Source: Erythrophleum ivorense | Taxonomy: Eukaryota; Streptophyta; Magnoliopsida; Fabales; Fabaceae | DNA: 64,000 nt | Direction of reading: 5' to 3' | NCBI GenBank assembly: GCA_026724425.1 | Contig: JAIUCV010000003.1 | Location: forward strand, 64,967,088-65,031,087 | Shown here: positions 50,271-63,177 of the stretch, piece after piece | Numbering within the stretch: the stretch's first letter is position 1 | Layout of the letters: each line of letters begins with the position of its first letter | Made by a program: the position numbers and the translations under genes | Notes under the pieces: generated by a model | The model's database searches: none | Seen by the model: only the letters and a program-made list of their open reading frames with translations | What the model was told of the DNA's origin: nothing

Positions 50271-53200
50271 TTGGTTAGGCTTGGATTTGCTATCTCCATA
50301 TGTTTCAATTGTCATTTAATATGTTAATTTTGTATATGTTATGTTATATATGGGTAAGAAAGTGTGTGAAATATAAATTGGAATAAGAACACCCTTTAAT
50401 GGCAATTTTTCATAGAGACAAAATTAGGCTACATAATTAACACTAAAAGAAGTATCTAGTGTAATGGTTATGTGGTACAAAGATGGTAGCACAAATCATA
50501 AAAGAAAAATTAAGGCTTTAAGGTTCGGATTTTTAGTAAAAAAATAGCTAAATTTTGAGGCTTGACACTCACCACCGTTCACAACTTGAAGCAAGCCATA
50601 TATGATTAGAAAGCTTGTTGCATAAGCTTTCCATCACCACCAAAATTGCTTCAAATGGAAGTATCAAAGAGATATGAGTATTTGAAATTAGGTACTTAAA
50701 ACTTAAATTTTTGAAAATCATGGTCAACCATCCATGTTTCAATGGGTATTTCTCTCTCAATAAGTCATGGATATGTACAATCCATATGTCATTGGAAAAG
50801 TTTTATTGCAAAATTTCTAAGAATACCAAATTTTCTTGAATTAGAACTAAAGACGATAAAGATATAAGTTCCAAAGAAGCCCCCTTAAGAATGGCATTTT
50901 GTAATTATTTGAAAAAGTTGCAAAAAAGTGAGGTTGAAGTGGCATGGCCACTTTTAGGGTTGGAGGGTATAGCTCACCTTGACTTTCCATGGGTTTAAAC
51001 CTAGATCAACAAAACAAGAAAGGAGAAAGGAAGCCAATAGCGATGTCCTATGGTTAGAAAAGCCACCTATTGTAGCACATGGGGTCCACTTGCCACCTAA
51101 GCGAGTGGTTTCCATTTTTCCTCAATTTTTGTAATTTTTTAAACTAGAAATGGAGATTAAATGCATGGAAGCCCTTACCAACTCCTTTAGGACTAGTTTT
51201 GGACTTTAAAAATTCTTAATTTTGAGAGTTTCAAAATGATATGCAATTTGTCTATACTTGGGTATCTATTAGTCATATTTTAATATTTTTTAAGGTCATA
51301 AAATGGTGATTTTATATGCTAAAAAATTCATAAAAAATTTAATTATGAATTTTAAATTATACTTCTCTAAATGAGTGATAAACTTGGGGACATTCCATAT
51401 ATACTATATGGACACATTAATTAAAAATAAATGTATTTGAATTAATTTAAACATGTGAGGAATTGAAATTCCTTGATTATCAAGAGTTTTAAGTTTAATC
51501 AAGTTGCTCTCCAATAATATTTTAGAAGACATCAAATTAGTAAGTATTTTGGCAATAAATTTAGAGAACCAAAATTAGATTTCTTTTTTTAATCAGGGTA
51601 CATTAGATATTTATATCATTATGAATATTGATAAACCATTACGTTAAAAAATGGAATGCTCTTGATGGGTTTATCCATAACCTAATCCAATTTTTTAAGA
51701 GAAAATTGATTATTAATTATTACATTATTATTTTTTGAATTTAAATTTTGAATTTTTTAATTCAAAATTTAAACAAAAGGGAGTTTAGTCTAATTAAAAG
51801 AAAATTTTGGCTGTCACTTATGCACATGAAATAAAATTATTCAAAGTGAAAAAAAAAATGATCAAACTTATAAAGCATATTTCATTATATATGTTAATGT
51901 GACCTGCAAATAATTGGAAAAGCCTTGTAGTGGTCAAAGACAATTGAAAATGTTTGTGATAGCTACAGACAATTGAATAGGGCTATCAAGGCTGAAGAGA
52001 AAATAATTTGAGAATTAATAATCATCTTTAAAATGATGTCCTTAGTGTATTGCTAATACGAATACAATTTATGAGTATATTGTGTTGAATAAATAAAAAG
52101 GAGAGGAAATAATTTATTAAGTGAGAGTTCTTAAATTGGTAGACTTGGACTCGTTGGAGAACTGAATAAATGAAAATAAGAGAATATGAGAAACACTTTA
52201 GTGAGTGGAAATTTTTAGATTGGAGAATTATAACATAAATAAGATTTGTAAATAAATTCATAGAAAAGTAAGAACATTCTTAAGAAACATGTGATGGAAA
52301 TATATTAAGTGTATACTTTGGATCATGAACCTAATAATATCATTATTGATTTGGTCAAAGTTCATTGTGAAGTAAAATTGTGTTATGTAGGTCTTTTATG
52401 TTATATCTATGTAAGAATTCGATTATAATTATAATTGTTAGAAAAATTATTAACTAGCTTGATAAGAGAACAAATTAGATAGTGTCAATTGACAAAATTG
52501 ACACTATGGGGTTTCTAGATTCTAAAGAAGAATATGACGCTAAAAAGTTCTTGAACAATGTCATATAAAAGTTAAACATAAAATCATAACTTAGCAAAAG
52601 TAGAGATCTAGAATTTTCTTAGAAAAAGAAAAAAAGTGATATTATTCATATCACAATGCTAAATAACATGGTTAACAACCTCATATGTGAGTGTAAGTCA
52701 TAATAAATAGTTTAAGCTTTAAAGATAGCGTTTAAGGACAAATTTAGTTATAGAAGTATGATCAAACTAAGAAAGGCCGACTCTAAAAGAATTAAGGTTA
52801 ATCAATTATATCTTTATTGATAAAGCAATAAAGATGGGCTATCATAAGGTTGATATGAAAGTGAAAATGACCCACGAAAGAAGCATCATTTTGATGATAA
52901 CTACTTGTCATATAGAGCTTGGGAATGAATGCTTAGAAGTTAATAGACCCCTAAAAATGCTTATATGATTAAGACTATTGTAATTTCAAAATCCAAGCAT
53001 GCAAGAGAATGACATTATAATTTTTGAGAGAGGATTTGACCAACATTTTAAGCAGGCCAACAAAAAATAAAGAAAAGAGTTAAATGTGGTAAAAAGAAGC
53101 TTAATAGCATGAGATAATAAAAGTAAAGTGTCATGTCTACCTAAGAATAAGTTACTTTACTTATGATTGTGTTAAACAAAAATGAATTAAAAGTCATAAA

Positions 53201-53440
53201 CCATGTAACTAAGGATTGGGAATCCTTTATAAAATATTATTAACTATTTTTTAAAAAATAGATAACTTTATATAGGAAAGACCATAAGAGTTGAAGTGAA
53301 AAGAAATCGAAGTATATAAGATTAGTTTTGCATAAAAAGTGAACCCCATCCTACATAGTTTTCAAAGATATGATGAAATGTAAAACTTATCATTTCTCTT
53401 CTAAATTTGAGATTTGAGTGCTAATTTTCTATGAAAAACT
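50271..53440 (+). other. Copia internal region, unrecognisable, possibly with insertions
   Basis: About 3.2 kb between primer site and integrase, longer than a normal copia gag plus protease. No gag motif survives. A perfect hairpin with 12-bp arms lies at 52479-52507. A degenerate KCGKK-like remnant near 53085 could be the old zinc knuckle. The excess length suggests further insertions that I could not delimit. Confidence 0.4.
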
Positions 53441-53830
53441 CCATTGACATAAGAAAAGGAACTAGAACTAAGAATCCATTACAATTAATTTATTTTGACA
53501 TATATGATCTAAAGAGAGTGAAGGTGAGATACTTATCTGCAATATGGTTTAGTCTATTTAATCTCATAAGTTAAAAGCACTTAAGTACTTTAGACATTAT
53601 AAAAACATAGTCAAAAATCAAATGGACAATGAAATTGAAACTTTGAGCTATGATCGAGAAATTGCAAATATTTGTCAAATTAATTCCAAGAGAACTATGA
53701 GAGAAATGAATCATGAGTCAATTATCAATTTCTTAACACTTTTTAGTGAATAAAAATGTTGAGAAAAAAAATGAAAACCTTACTTAAAATAGTTAAAGTT
53801 AGCAATGGCTCAAGTAGTCTTATCCTTTTG
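53441..53830 (+). pseudogene. Copia integrase remnant
   Basis: Shifting frames give RKGTRTKNPLQLIYFDIYD near 53450-53510, matching the copia linker and first integrase motif (LLQLIHSDICGP-like). Then come LKALKYFRHYKNIVKN and DNEIETLSYDR near 53570-53660, matching the KTLRSDRGGEY region. A LLKIVK block near 53780 fits the later RTLLEMVR motif. Frameshifts and stops are frequent, and the catalytic residues are mostly lost. Confidence 0.7.
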
Positions 53831-54720
53831 GGGGTAATAAATCACAAATTGATTTTCAAATTTAACCAAGTGCTATCTAATTAAGTTATTTTTACACCCA
53901 ATTATTTGTGGACATACTGATAAGTTATTTTTAAACATTCCAAGACTATTGGTTTGGCTACTTATATCTGTGACAATTCTCATGAGCATGAGAATTAGAA
54001 TTAAAATAGAGTAAGGTATATATCTTTATAAGATATTTAGAATAAATCAAAAGGGTATATCTTTATTAGTGAAAATAAAGGTTAAAGTATAGCTAAAATT
54101 AAGTCAAGTAATACCACATTTAAAGAATGAATTACTAAGTAGGAAAGAGATTAACAGGTATACATCTTCATATAAGACACAAGATAAAGTTAATAAGAAC
54201 AAGTAGTTATACCTCCAACTATTGATCTGAGTGAGAGCTTGGTACAAGGTAAGAAGGTTGCACAAATAACTTCACTATTTTAGAGTAACCATGAGAATGT
54301 ATTTGAATATCTTTTTGAGATTGAAAGGGTAACACTCAAAGGTGTTCTATAGGACATTAAAGAGCCTAACATAATTTAAGAGGCCTAAGTGACCCAATAA
54401 GAACATACCATGTTTAGGACATTAATTGACCATCTATGTGACTGAAAAGCATTTAAGAACGATGGTTCTTAAGGTAAGGAGAAGAGTAGATGGATAAATT
54501 GAGAGATAAAAGGCATGCTTAGTTACTAAAGGGTATATATAATAGAAATGTATAGATTATGTAAAAATACCTTCATATCTATTGTATAATTAGATTAGTC
54601 TTAGTTATAGGTACAAGTTTAAACTTATCACCACATCAAATAAATGTGAAAAACCATATTCCCAAATTGAGAACTAGATGAAGAAAGTTTATGAAACAAC
54701 CATTAAGTTCCATGAAAGAG
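53831..54720 (+). pseudogene. Copia pol remnant: linker and start of reverse transcriptase
   Basis: Mostly unalignable, but at 54634-54651 the reading HQINVK, followed after a shift by FMKQP (54690-54705), matches the copia RT block HQMDVKT...EVYMKQP. It ends where the solo LTR begins. The RT resumes at 57316, about twelve residues further along the domain. Confidence 0.6.
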
Positions 54721-54725
54721 AAATG

Positions 54726-56022
54726 TGTCACATCCCAAGCAAAGGAGGTGATCAGCATTGAGAGCAAGCTAATGCTCAGGTTCGTAAGCCTAACCAACAC
54801 CATTAAAAATGAAGAGACTGCTGATAATGAAAAACTAATAACATTTATTCACCTTGTTCATTATATTGTCTCTTTGTATCAATAAAGGTATCTCTAACTT
54901 TTGTAGAAATTTCGTTAAAATTTGGACATCCTTAAATTTCTATAACATCTATGGTTTAACAGTATAGCATAAGAGAGCTCTGCTCTCACCACAATAGTCA
55001 AAATACCAAAAGAACAAAAGAAATATAAGGGAAGGGGGATCTTGTATGTGTCAAGTGGAGCTACATCTAGAGTACTTCTACAATACCATTCAAAAATTTA
55101 TTACAACAAAACAGTCATGCCCTCACGAATCAAACAGGGCTTACCACTACAACACCTCTAAGCCTAAGATGATGGAGGCAAATCAAATCCAATTGCACTA
55201 TTTGAAAAATTGAAATCAAAAGAATAACTTGAAAACTCAATGAGCAAATAATAACTACAATAATTAAAGATAGCTAGACCAACTAAGCAGCCTTAATTAA
55301 CATCGAAGTTTATGCAAGGAATAATCTTCATAAGTTAAATCTTGGCATGAAAATTATATAAATTTTCTTCAGGTTAACTATTGTTAATGGCAGCTCCACC
55401 TCGTTGGTAGCTTCTTACCCCATTACAGGCGGCTACATCTAACGGACAACTCCTTTTCCACCTACCTTTAACATATCATAACATAATTCTCCGGGGGCGA
55501 TTTCACCTCGTTGGCAGCTCCTTACCTTATCACGGGTGACTACACCTAACGGGCAGCTCCTTTTCCACCCAGATCTTCTTTTACTTGTCTACTTGTGCTT
55601 AGGCCATATTCTCTTATAGTTATTACATAATTCCATAATAATTTTCATATCTTACAATGAATGCTAGATAAAATATAAAGACTGTTAAATTACATATAGT
55701 ATGCTAGAAATAATAAAAGCAGCATACATTTATTATAACAATTAGACAAAGGATTTATTAATACATGGAAAACACAGAGGAAATGGAAAGATAAATCATA
55801 ATAATTAAGCAAAGGATTTATTAATGCACGGAAACACAAAATGAATAGAAAGGTAAATGAGTATTTAATCAATCAATAGATAAAATGAAGAAGAAAAGGA
55901 ATATATATATATATATATAATTAGATATTTAAGTATCCAAATAGGTAACAATACGCATGAATAGTTAAGTGATTAGTATCTAATCCAAATACACTAGGAT
56001 AACACAAAGAGGAATACATTTA

Positions 56023-56073
<51 letters not shown>

Positions 56074-57299
56074 AATAAAAGTTAGTATTAAGGGATACAG
56101 CTACGCCAACTTTAATCTAGAGGAATATAGGGTTCAAGCTATAAAAACCGCATTACATTCCAAAATTTACCAATATCCATGCTAATAAGTTGACTTAATA
56201 AGTTCCTATAACCCAGCATACTTTTTAAATTATAGATCACCCAAAGAATGATTAGGTCTCAATATGGGGTTTCCCCAACATAAGGAAGGAGTATGTGCCA
56301 TAATTAGGATAGAACATAAAATTACGCCTTACATAAATCCCTACTCATGTTGTTTAGTCAGCATACATGATTATACATCTCAGGCCTACCACATAAAGGC
56401 CCTTCAACAACATAACCTGAACAGACTTCAACCCATCATTTATATATATATATATATACATTAATAAAAAAAGTCATAAACATATTGTAATTATTATCTA
56501 CTCACACAATAATGGCAAATGCCTAAGTGAGATTTATCCCTCTTCGTACAAGTGAACTTTGCACTGCCAATATTCATAAGACTTCCTAGCAACATTCATA
56601 AATTCATCAATCAATACATTGTTTCAAATCAACAATTCTTCATATTTTTCTAACTCAATAGTGGCTATCCAACTAAACCCACTTCCTAGCCTTTACTCTT
56701 CATCTTTATTATAACCATAAACTTAGGTTTTCTTTCATAGACAATAATCCATAATCTGACTAGAAATTTACCTTAAGAAGCTAAAAATCAAGGGTTAGTA
56801 CATAAATTACACCATTGGGAGGTCAAATCCACCACCCCCTCTTTTCTGCTCATACACATAGCCGATGAAATTTTGGGGGGAGTCAGCCACAAATCTAGTC
56901 TTGTGATGGAAAGAATGGACCAAAAATGGAGAGAGAAATGCAAGATTTAGAGAGTTGCAACAAGAAGATAAAGATAATGCAAAAAATGGAGCTCACCACT
57001 GCCAATAGAACTCTTGCCTTAGCCACTACGCAACAAACTACATTTGAGGAGGCTCGCTGGCGTCTTTTGCCACAGGTGGCACTAGATCTCCAACAAATGG
57101 TGGATGGCGGCTTGCGTGGCTGAAGCTCATAGGGGAGGGAAGTGTTAGACAAAACACAGGAAAACAAAGTAGGGGGGCTGTAGGAATGAGAAGAATGAAA
57201 GGAGGAATAAGGAAGAAAAAAAAAGGGAAAAAAAGGATTATAATATTATTTATTTATTATATTATATTATATATATTTATATTTATATTGGTTATTACA
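54726..57299 (-). mobile_element. Solo LTR of a gypsy-type element inserted in copia RT
   Basis: Bounded by TG and CA: the plus strand starts TGTCACATCCCAAGC at 54726 and ends GGTTATTACA at 57299, 2574 bp. Read on the minus strand it is TGTAATAACC...TTGGGATGTGACA, the usual start and finish of plant gypsy LTRs, with a pyrimidine-rich leader near 57160-57240. Flanking 5-mers are AAATG (54721-54725) and GAATG (57300-57304), a target duplication with one change. Copia RT coding is interrupted exactly here and resumes beyond. It contains an internal pair of imperfect repeats at about 55390-55470 and 55495-55570, and no gag or pol. Confidence 0.75.
56036..56071. repeat. (TG)18 microsatellite with adjoining (TA) run
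   Basis: Uninterrupted TG repeat inside the solo LTR, preceded by a TA run from about 56021. Confidence 0.9.
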
Positions 57300-57304
57300 G
57301 AATG

Positions 57305-58150
57305 ATTCCATAGAAAAGGAATGGAACAAAAGGTTTAAAAGCTCTAAAGGTCCATTTAAGAATTAAGACAATCATCTAGATAGTGACTATTTAAAGTTTC
57401 ATCAAGTGAAGACCTCATATACATTTCAAATAATTAATGAAGACTATCATATTTGCGTTAAGTGGTTTAAGAGAAGTTGGTTATATTATCTTTTGTGTGG
57501 ATAATATGCTATTAGTTGGGAATAGACAATATTCTTTAATAGTTATTAAAGAATAATTATACTTAAATTTTGAGATAAAAGATATGGGTAGAATAGAATA
57601 AATCCTTGAACTTAAGATCTAATGGAATTACTAAAAAAAACTTATTACTCTTTACAAGCTTTACAAGAGAATTGTAATTAAAAAATCTTTAAGCAATTCA
57701 ATATAAAAAATAATAAACCAATCAATAACCCTATAGTAAAAGGTAATAGTCTAGCTTATAAGATACATCTTCAAATTGATTCTACATTAAAAATTATATA
57801 GGAAGTCCTTTATTCTAATGTTGTTGAATATTATATGCAATTTATGTGTACAAAGTGAAACATTTATAAATGATTGACCTAGTGTACTGGTAATAATAAA
57901 ATTTTCGTTAATAACATCAAACTGTTATTAAGAGAATACTTGAGATACTTATAAGGCGACACTGTATAAAAGAAGAGATATAAATGCATAATGTTAACTT
58001 TTAGATGTGCAATCTTACTAAATGGAGATGTGATGTCTTAGAACAGCAAAAAATAGACATGCATAGTTTTGTTTATCAAGGAAACAAAGATAATTGCATG
58101 TTTTGCAATAGAGCAAAAGGCTATATAGCTAATGAGAGTTGTAAGCTCTT
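57305..58150 (+). pseudogene. Copia reverse transcriptase (second half) and RNase H start
   Basis: KEWNKRF at 57316-57336 matches the copia RQWYKRFD block. The active-site region reads FCVDNMLLVGNRQYS (about 57491-57535), where the expected YVDD has become CVDN, so the catalytic motif is mutated. NFEIKDMGRIE follows near 57568, matching FAMKDLGPA. VVEYYMQFMCTK near 57820-57855 matches the LMYAMVCTRPD block. In-frame stops show it is inactive. It is the continuation of the copia element left of the solo LTR. Confidence 0.75.
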
Positions 58151-60333
58151 ATGGATCATTGGTGGTACTTTGAGTCTAATATTGATCAATCATGGTAAGT
58201 GAAAAGCCATGGCCAACTAAAAGCCCTTAACTATCATAATGAGAGTAATTACATAGACATAAAAATAAGAAAGATCAATAATATAGAAAGGTGTTATTTT
58301 AAAATATATCTATGCATAAGATGTTAATTGATTCTTTAGGAAGACCCATACCTAGAGACATACATGAAAAAGATGTAAAGTCTTTTAACAAGTATAAAAC
58401 ATAAAGTATCACATTATATATATAAGTTAAGTATTGACTAAATAAACAAGTTATATAATAATCATAGGTACTATATACATAATGATAGTATGTCATATAA
58501 GTTGATGAGGTTGGTTCTTTCACACAAATAACTGCCTTTGGCACTTGTGAAGAGTGAAACAAATGAGATATTTATATTTCCTATATGAGGTAGCAAAAGT
58601 GCCAATATAAAATAAAAAGGAACATAAATCATAAATATGTCACCAAGACGAAAAAAGAAAAAAAAAGTTAAGATGAAATCTAAACACAAATACAAATATG
58701 GATCGAATTATGGATTCCCACAATTTATAATACTTGTAGCCAGATTTGAATTTTCTTTTAAAGCACCATGAAATATAAGAAGAATGGTAGAATTCAAATT
58801 AGACACTATGTGTGTCTAAACCAAAATTTGTACAGTGTTGATAAATAAATCAAATCGACCTAGAATTTTATGAAATAAAAGAAATACTGTAACATACAAT
58901 TCATATAGTATGTACTTAAAATTTGCAATAAGAAAGTAAGTGAATAGATTCTTACTTCATTATTGTGTTAGTACCAGAAAAGATCAAATTCTTTCATAAA
59001 GCCTTTATAACTTTGACAATATTATAAGGAGATAAATAAGTATTTGTTACTTTCGTATGCATCCCATGGTCATGATAGATTTGACCTAAAAGGATTAATG
59101 CTAAGAAAGTAATTGATTTTGATTTAAATGGTATGTGGGCAAAAGAAAAATTACCAAAGATATATATATAACTATGCTAGTATTCAAAGCATACCCACTA
59201 TGAATCATTTTTAGTAACATCATGCGTCAGTACTATGCATATGAAAAAGGCATCTAAGTAATATTAAACTTAAAAGGAATTAGATTTGTTGTGAATGTAG
59301 AATATAGTATATATGAGTGAATTTAAGGCATCCGAAGAAGAAAATATAAGGCATATTTGATTACCTCAAATAAAACTTCCACCCATATTTGATGATATTT
59401 GTCAATTCATACTTATTTCCTAAAAATAGTACATTGAAACCAAGCAAAATTCAAGACTTTATGCTTTATCTACCAGGTATGACATTTAGCCACCAAAACA
59501 CTAAATGCAAATTATTATTGGTGAAAGAACAATTTTAAGCACTAGTGACAGGAAGAAAATCATGCATGTGCAAACTACTCTATTGAGAAGCTAAAAGACA
59601 ATGTTGCCAATGAAGTCATTGAATCATGTGTTATGCAAATTCAAGCCCACAACCAAGATACTTAAAGATTTTCCTATTGTGTGAAACCAAATAACATAAA
59701 GCATAAGAAAGAACACCATTGTATATTCAGCATCTTTCTAGTTGATAAATGTTCCTTACTTAAGCCATTTTTATAACCACACCATAAAATCTAGTAAAGA
59801 AAACTAATCAACATATAATCCCAAAGTAGAGCCAAACTAGATTGCTCTAGTAAAAGGGTATGACAAAATGAACATTATTCTTTAACAGGGAAATGATGCA
59901 TATGAAGCATAAACATTAATAGAAGAACATTTCGTAACAATCTCTATAAAAAACAACAATTACTCGAAAAGGAAGCTGAAGTTTCCATAGATTATCCCAG
60001 ACTATAAATCTTGTCAAACTACAATATTGTTGGTCTTAATGTAAAAGATGATATCTATCTAAAGCTTTGTCAAAATTATTAACAACCTAAGCAAAAGTTT
60101 TCACTTGTCTTATAATGGAAAAGGAAGTCTTAGCAATTTGTTGAACTTGTTTTGAAGAATATAACAATGATAGATGATGTGTGTTCCACCTTCCCTATTC
60201 ATGTAGAATAAGGCTGCTAATAGTCTTATACATGACTTAAGGACAAAACTGTATGGGGCACCAATAGTGGTAAATTAAAAAAATATTATGACTATTACCA
60301 GCTTGTTAGTGAAGATTATCACATATCATTGCA
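58151..60333. other. Unrecognised AT-rich sequence, possibly the copia 3' part
   Basis: Follows the RNase H remnant. No polypurine tract plus LTR equal to 49794-50257 was found. Short frames only. Confidence 0.4.
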
Positions 60334-60338
60334 CAAGA

Positions 60339-63172
60339 TGTAACATCCCTATTTTTATAAAAACTAGTAATAAAGGAATAAGAAAATATTAACTACAAAA
60401 TTTAAATAAAAAGGTTAAGTCTTACCAGTTGGTCGACCACATAGACTAAGTGACTAAGTTAACCTAGCAGTTGACTAATCAAGTTTGGGTATACCCTAAT
60501 TTAGGGATAAGCTTGATAGTTAATTGGTATGTGACATAGTTAATTGATGCAGCCCTAGTATAAAAAAATAGTTAATTTTTAGGTACTTCAAGAGAATTTT
60601 GAAGATACTTTTAGAATAATTAAGACCCTTCATAATACAAAAATCATGGATAAATCAAGAACATCTTTAACTCCTTTGACCCTTAGTTGAAACTTCAAGA
60701 TAACTAAAAATAAGATACAAAAATACAAAAAATAAAAGTTTAGAGGTAAAACTATAATTTTAATAATAACCAAAATACAATTTTTCCTTGGAACAAAGCA
60801 TAATATTCCTTATAAGAAAATTGATTGATTTTTTAACTAAAAAGGTGTAAGAATCAAACAAAAAGAATGAAGTGATTAAGGAAACAAAACTTCTAAAATT
60901 TGAGATAGAATCCAACGATCCATTTAAAAGAAAAATCATAAGAAAATAAGAGAATAATCTCTAACAAATCTTAGATATTGCCATAAAGTCAAAGAAAATC
61001 TTTGACAAAATTTTGAAGGTACAAAATATAGCATAAGGCAAAAGAGAAATCTAAAAGAAGATATAGAGAAAAATCAGAAGAAAAGGATGATCCTGATGGC
61101 TATAAATAACCCCTTCAGCTTTTCTTCTTCTCACCATAACACTTACACACACATCAAAACTCTACAAAAAGTAAGAGAGAGTGAGAAAGAAAGAGAGAAC
61201 GAATTCAAAGGTAAAACAAGGATTGTGTCTTAGCCAAGGAAGTTGAACTTCTAAGGTAAAAACACTCCCTTATTCTTACATGTGGAAGATAGAGCATGTC
61301 TTTTTATTCTTCTTTTCTTTCATCTCCACCATTTTCTCACCATTCATGATTCTCAACATGTAAAGTTAGGTGCTTAATCTATATTTGGCATCTTTTTTTT
61401 AATTTCTAGTATTATTTAACATATATTGGTGTCTCATAATGATTGTCAATGAAAGGAGTGAGAAAATTAGAGAAAGAGGATTGTTACAACGATGGAAACT
61501 CATAAAAAAGCATTAGGTAGTTGACTAGTTTAAGCCCAATAATCAACCACTTCAATGTTAAGAAAAAGAAGTTGACACTGAGTACCCTTAGTTGACTATT
61601 GAGCTACAATCCGTCAATTGGTCATGAAGAATAAGAAGGAGTCATTCTTGAACGCATTAATTGACCATTCTCTAAAGATTAGTTAACTAGTTTTCAAGTA
61701 TCAGTTGACCAGGAACTTAGGAACAGTCAATTGGTTGAGGCTAGAAATAAATAATACAAAATTTGGGATTTTTCATGCATGGAAATATCCCTTTACTTCT
61801 TTTGGGATCCTTAAATTAACCAAAAAGAATATTTCACCCATATGAAAGAATTATAAACCACTTATTTTAATTCCTTATATTTTCTTAACCTATAGCAATT
61901 TTTACAAAATATTATAGCATTTGCATAAATTTTGACTTGCATTACATGGCTTGAGATATTCCATAAGAAAGAAAGTTATGTCATTATCATAATGTCATTA
62001 GTATTAATGATATGGAGGATAGACTCCTATATGACCATAAGGTCCGATAAAAAGGTCACAAGACCTTAAATTGTGAAGAAATATTTGTGGATCTACTCTA
62101 GGGGATGTCTTAGCATGATGCAATCTCTTGACTATGAAATGTTATGGTATTAATTGATATTTTGATATCAAGAGTAAAGAAAAGTAGTTTTTTCACCTTG
62201 ACGGCGCTAAAACTTAGATTTCACATCAAATAGTATGGGATATTTGGTGGGCTATCTAGTCATTGAAAAAACCCAAGGCTACCCAGGTGATATGGGACAC
62301 CTTGTGAAGTACTTGTGGATATATTTTCTATAGTGCAGTTAAGGATAAAACTATCCACGTTCTTGTGCAAAAAGATGTAATGTACGATCTTATCTCATAC
62401 ATGTCTGATCTTATTGTGAAATAGCACGTTATGCATGATGCATTAGGAAAATGATATTGTATGCATTTATGTTGCCAGTATGCCTTTTTTACATGTTTTA
62501 TTCTATATGTAAAGACAAGGAGAAAGAAAGAAATGATTTTTTACACATGTAGCCACTAGACCAATACTTAGTTTCAAAAACCCCTTATGTTTTTTCTAAG
62601 GATTATAAATTCTCACTTGGATGGTAATGTATTTAAATAATAATAAAGCCAATCATTCATTACGTGATTGAAGTAGAAAATATTTACATGAGCATTGTTG
62701 GGATAAAAATTATTTAGATTTTACTTAACAAATACTCGATCATGGACATTAGTAATAGTCCACTTGTATCCCTAGTCATATCATTAGCACCTCAAACACC
62801 ATTACCACTGCCCTCTGCATAGTATCATTATGAAATAAGTAGTCGACTAATGAAGTTGTAAAGACTTCATGGAGCCCTTTTAGCTTGTACATATATATAT
62901 ATATATATGTAACTCCTTGAGTTAAAAAATGTTTTGATGACTTTAGAATTGTATCATAAGTAGGCTAATAAGTCCTACCTGATTAAATATTTTGATGATA
63001 TAGTGTGAGTATGACATACTTGTATGCTCTTTCTTACCTTGCCCATATTATTGTTTATTTTCAGTTTGCACAAAATGACATAAAGGAAAATTTTAAACTT
63101 AATATTATCAAGAATAGACTAAATTATGATAATAATCAAATTAAAAAAAATTAAAAGAAAAAGGGTGTTACA
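60339..63172 (+). mobile_element. Solo LTR of a Ty3/gypsy-type element with perfect TSD
   Basis: Starts TGTAACATCCCTATTTTTAT and ends AAAAAGGGTGTTACA, 2834 bp, with terminal TGTAAC/GTTACA inverted ends. The 5-mer CAAGA is present directly on both sides (60334-60338 and 63173-63177), a perfect target site duplication. A promoter-like TATAAATAA at 61101-61109 followed by a TTCTTCTTCTCACC stretch supports + orientation. There is no gag, pol or second LTR, so this is a recombined solo LTR. It differs in sequence from the solo LTR at 54726-57299. Confidence 0.85.
61101..61108 (+). promoter_or_regulatory. TATA box of the solo LTR
   Basis: GGCTATAAATAACC, followed about 30 bases on by a pyrimidine-rich start-like region. 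It is the expected U3/R junction of the LTR. Confidence 0.5.
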
Positions 63173-63177
63173 CAAGA

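Noticed and set aside
56895..57167. 90-codon minus-strand frame
   Set aside because: Lies in the leader part of the solo LTR and matches no protein family; GC-rich LTR leaders often give such frames.
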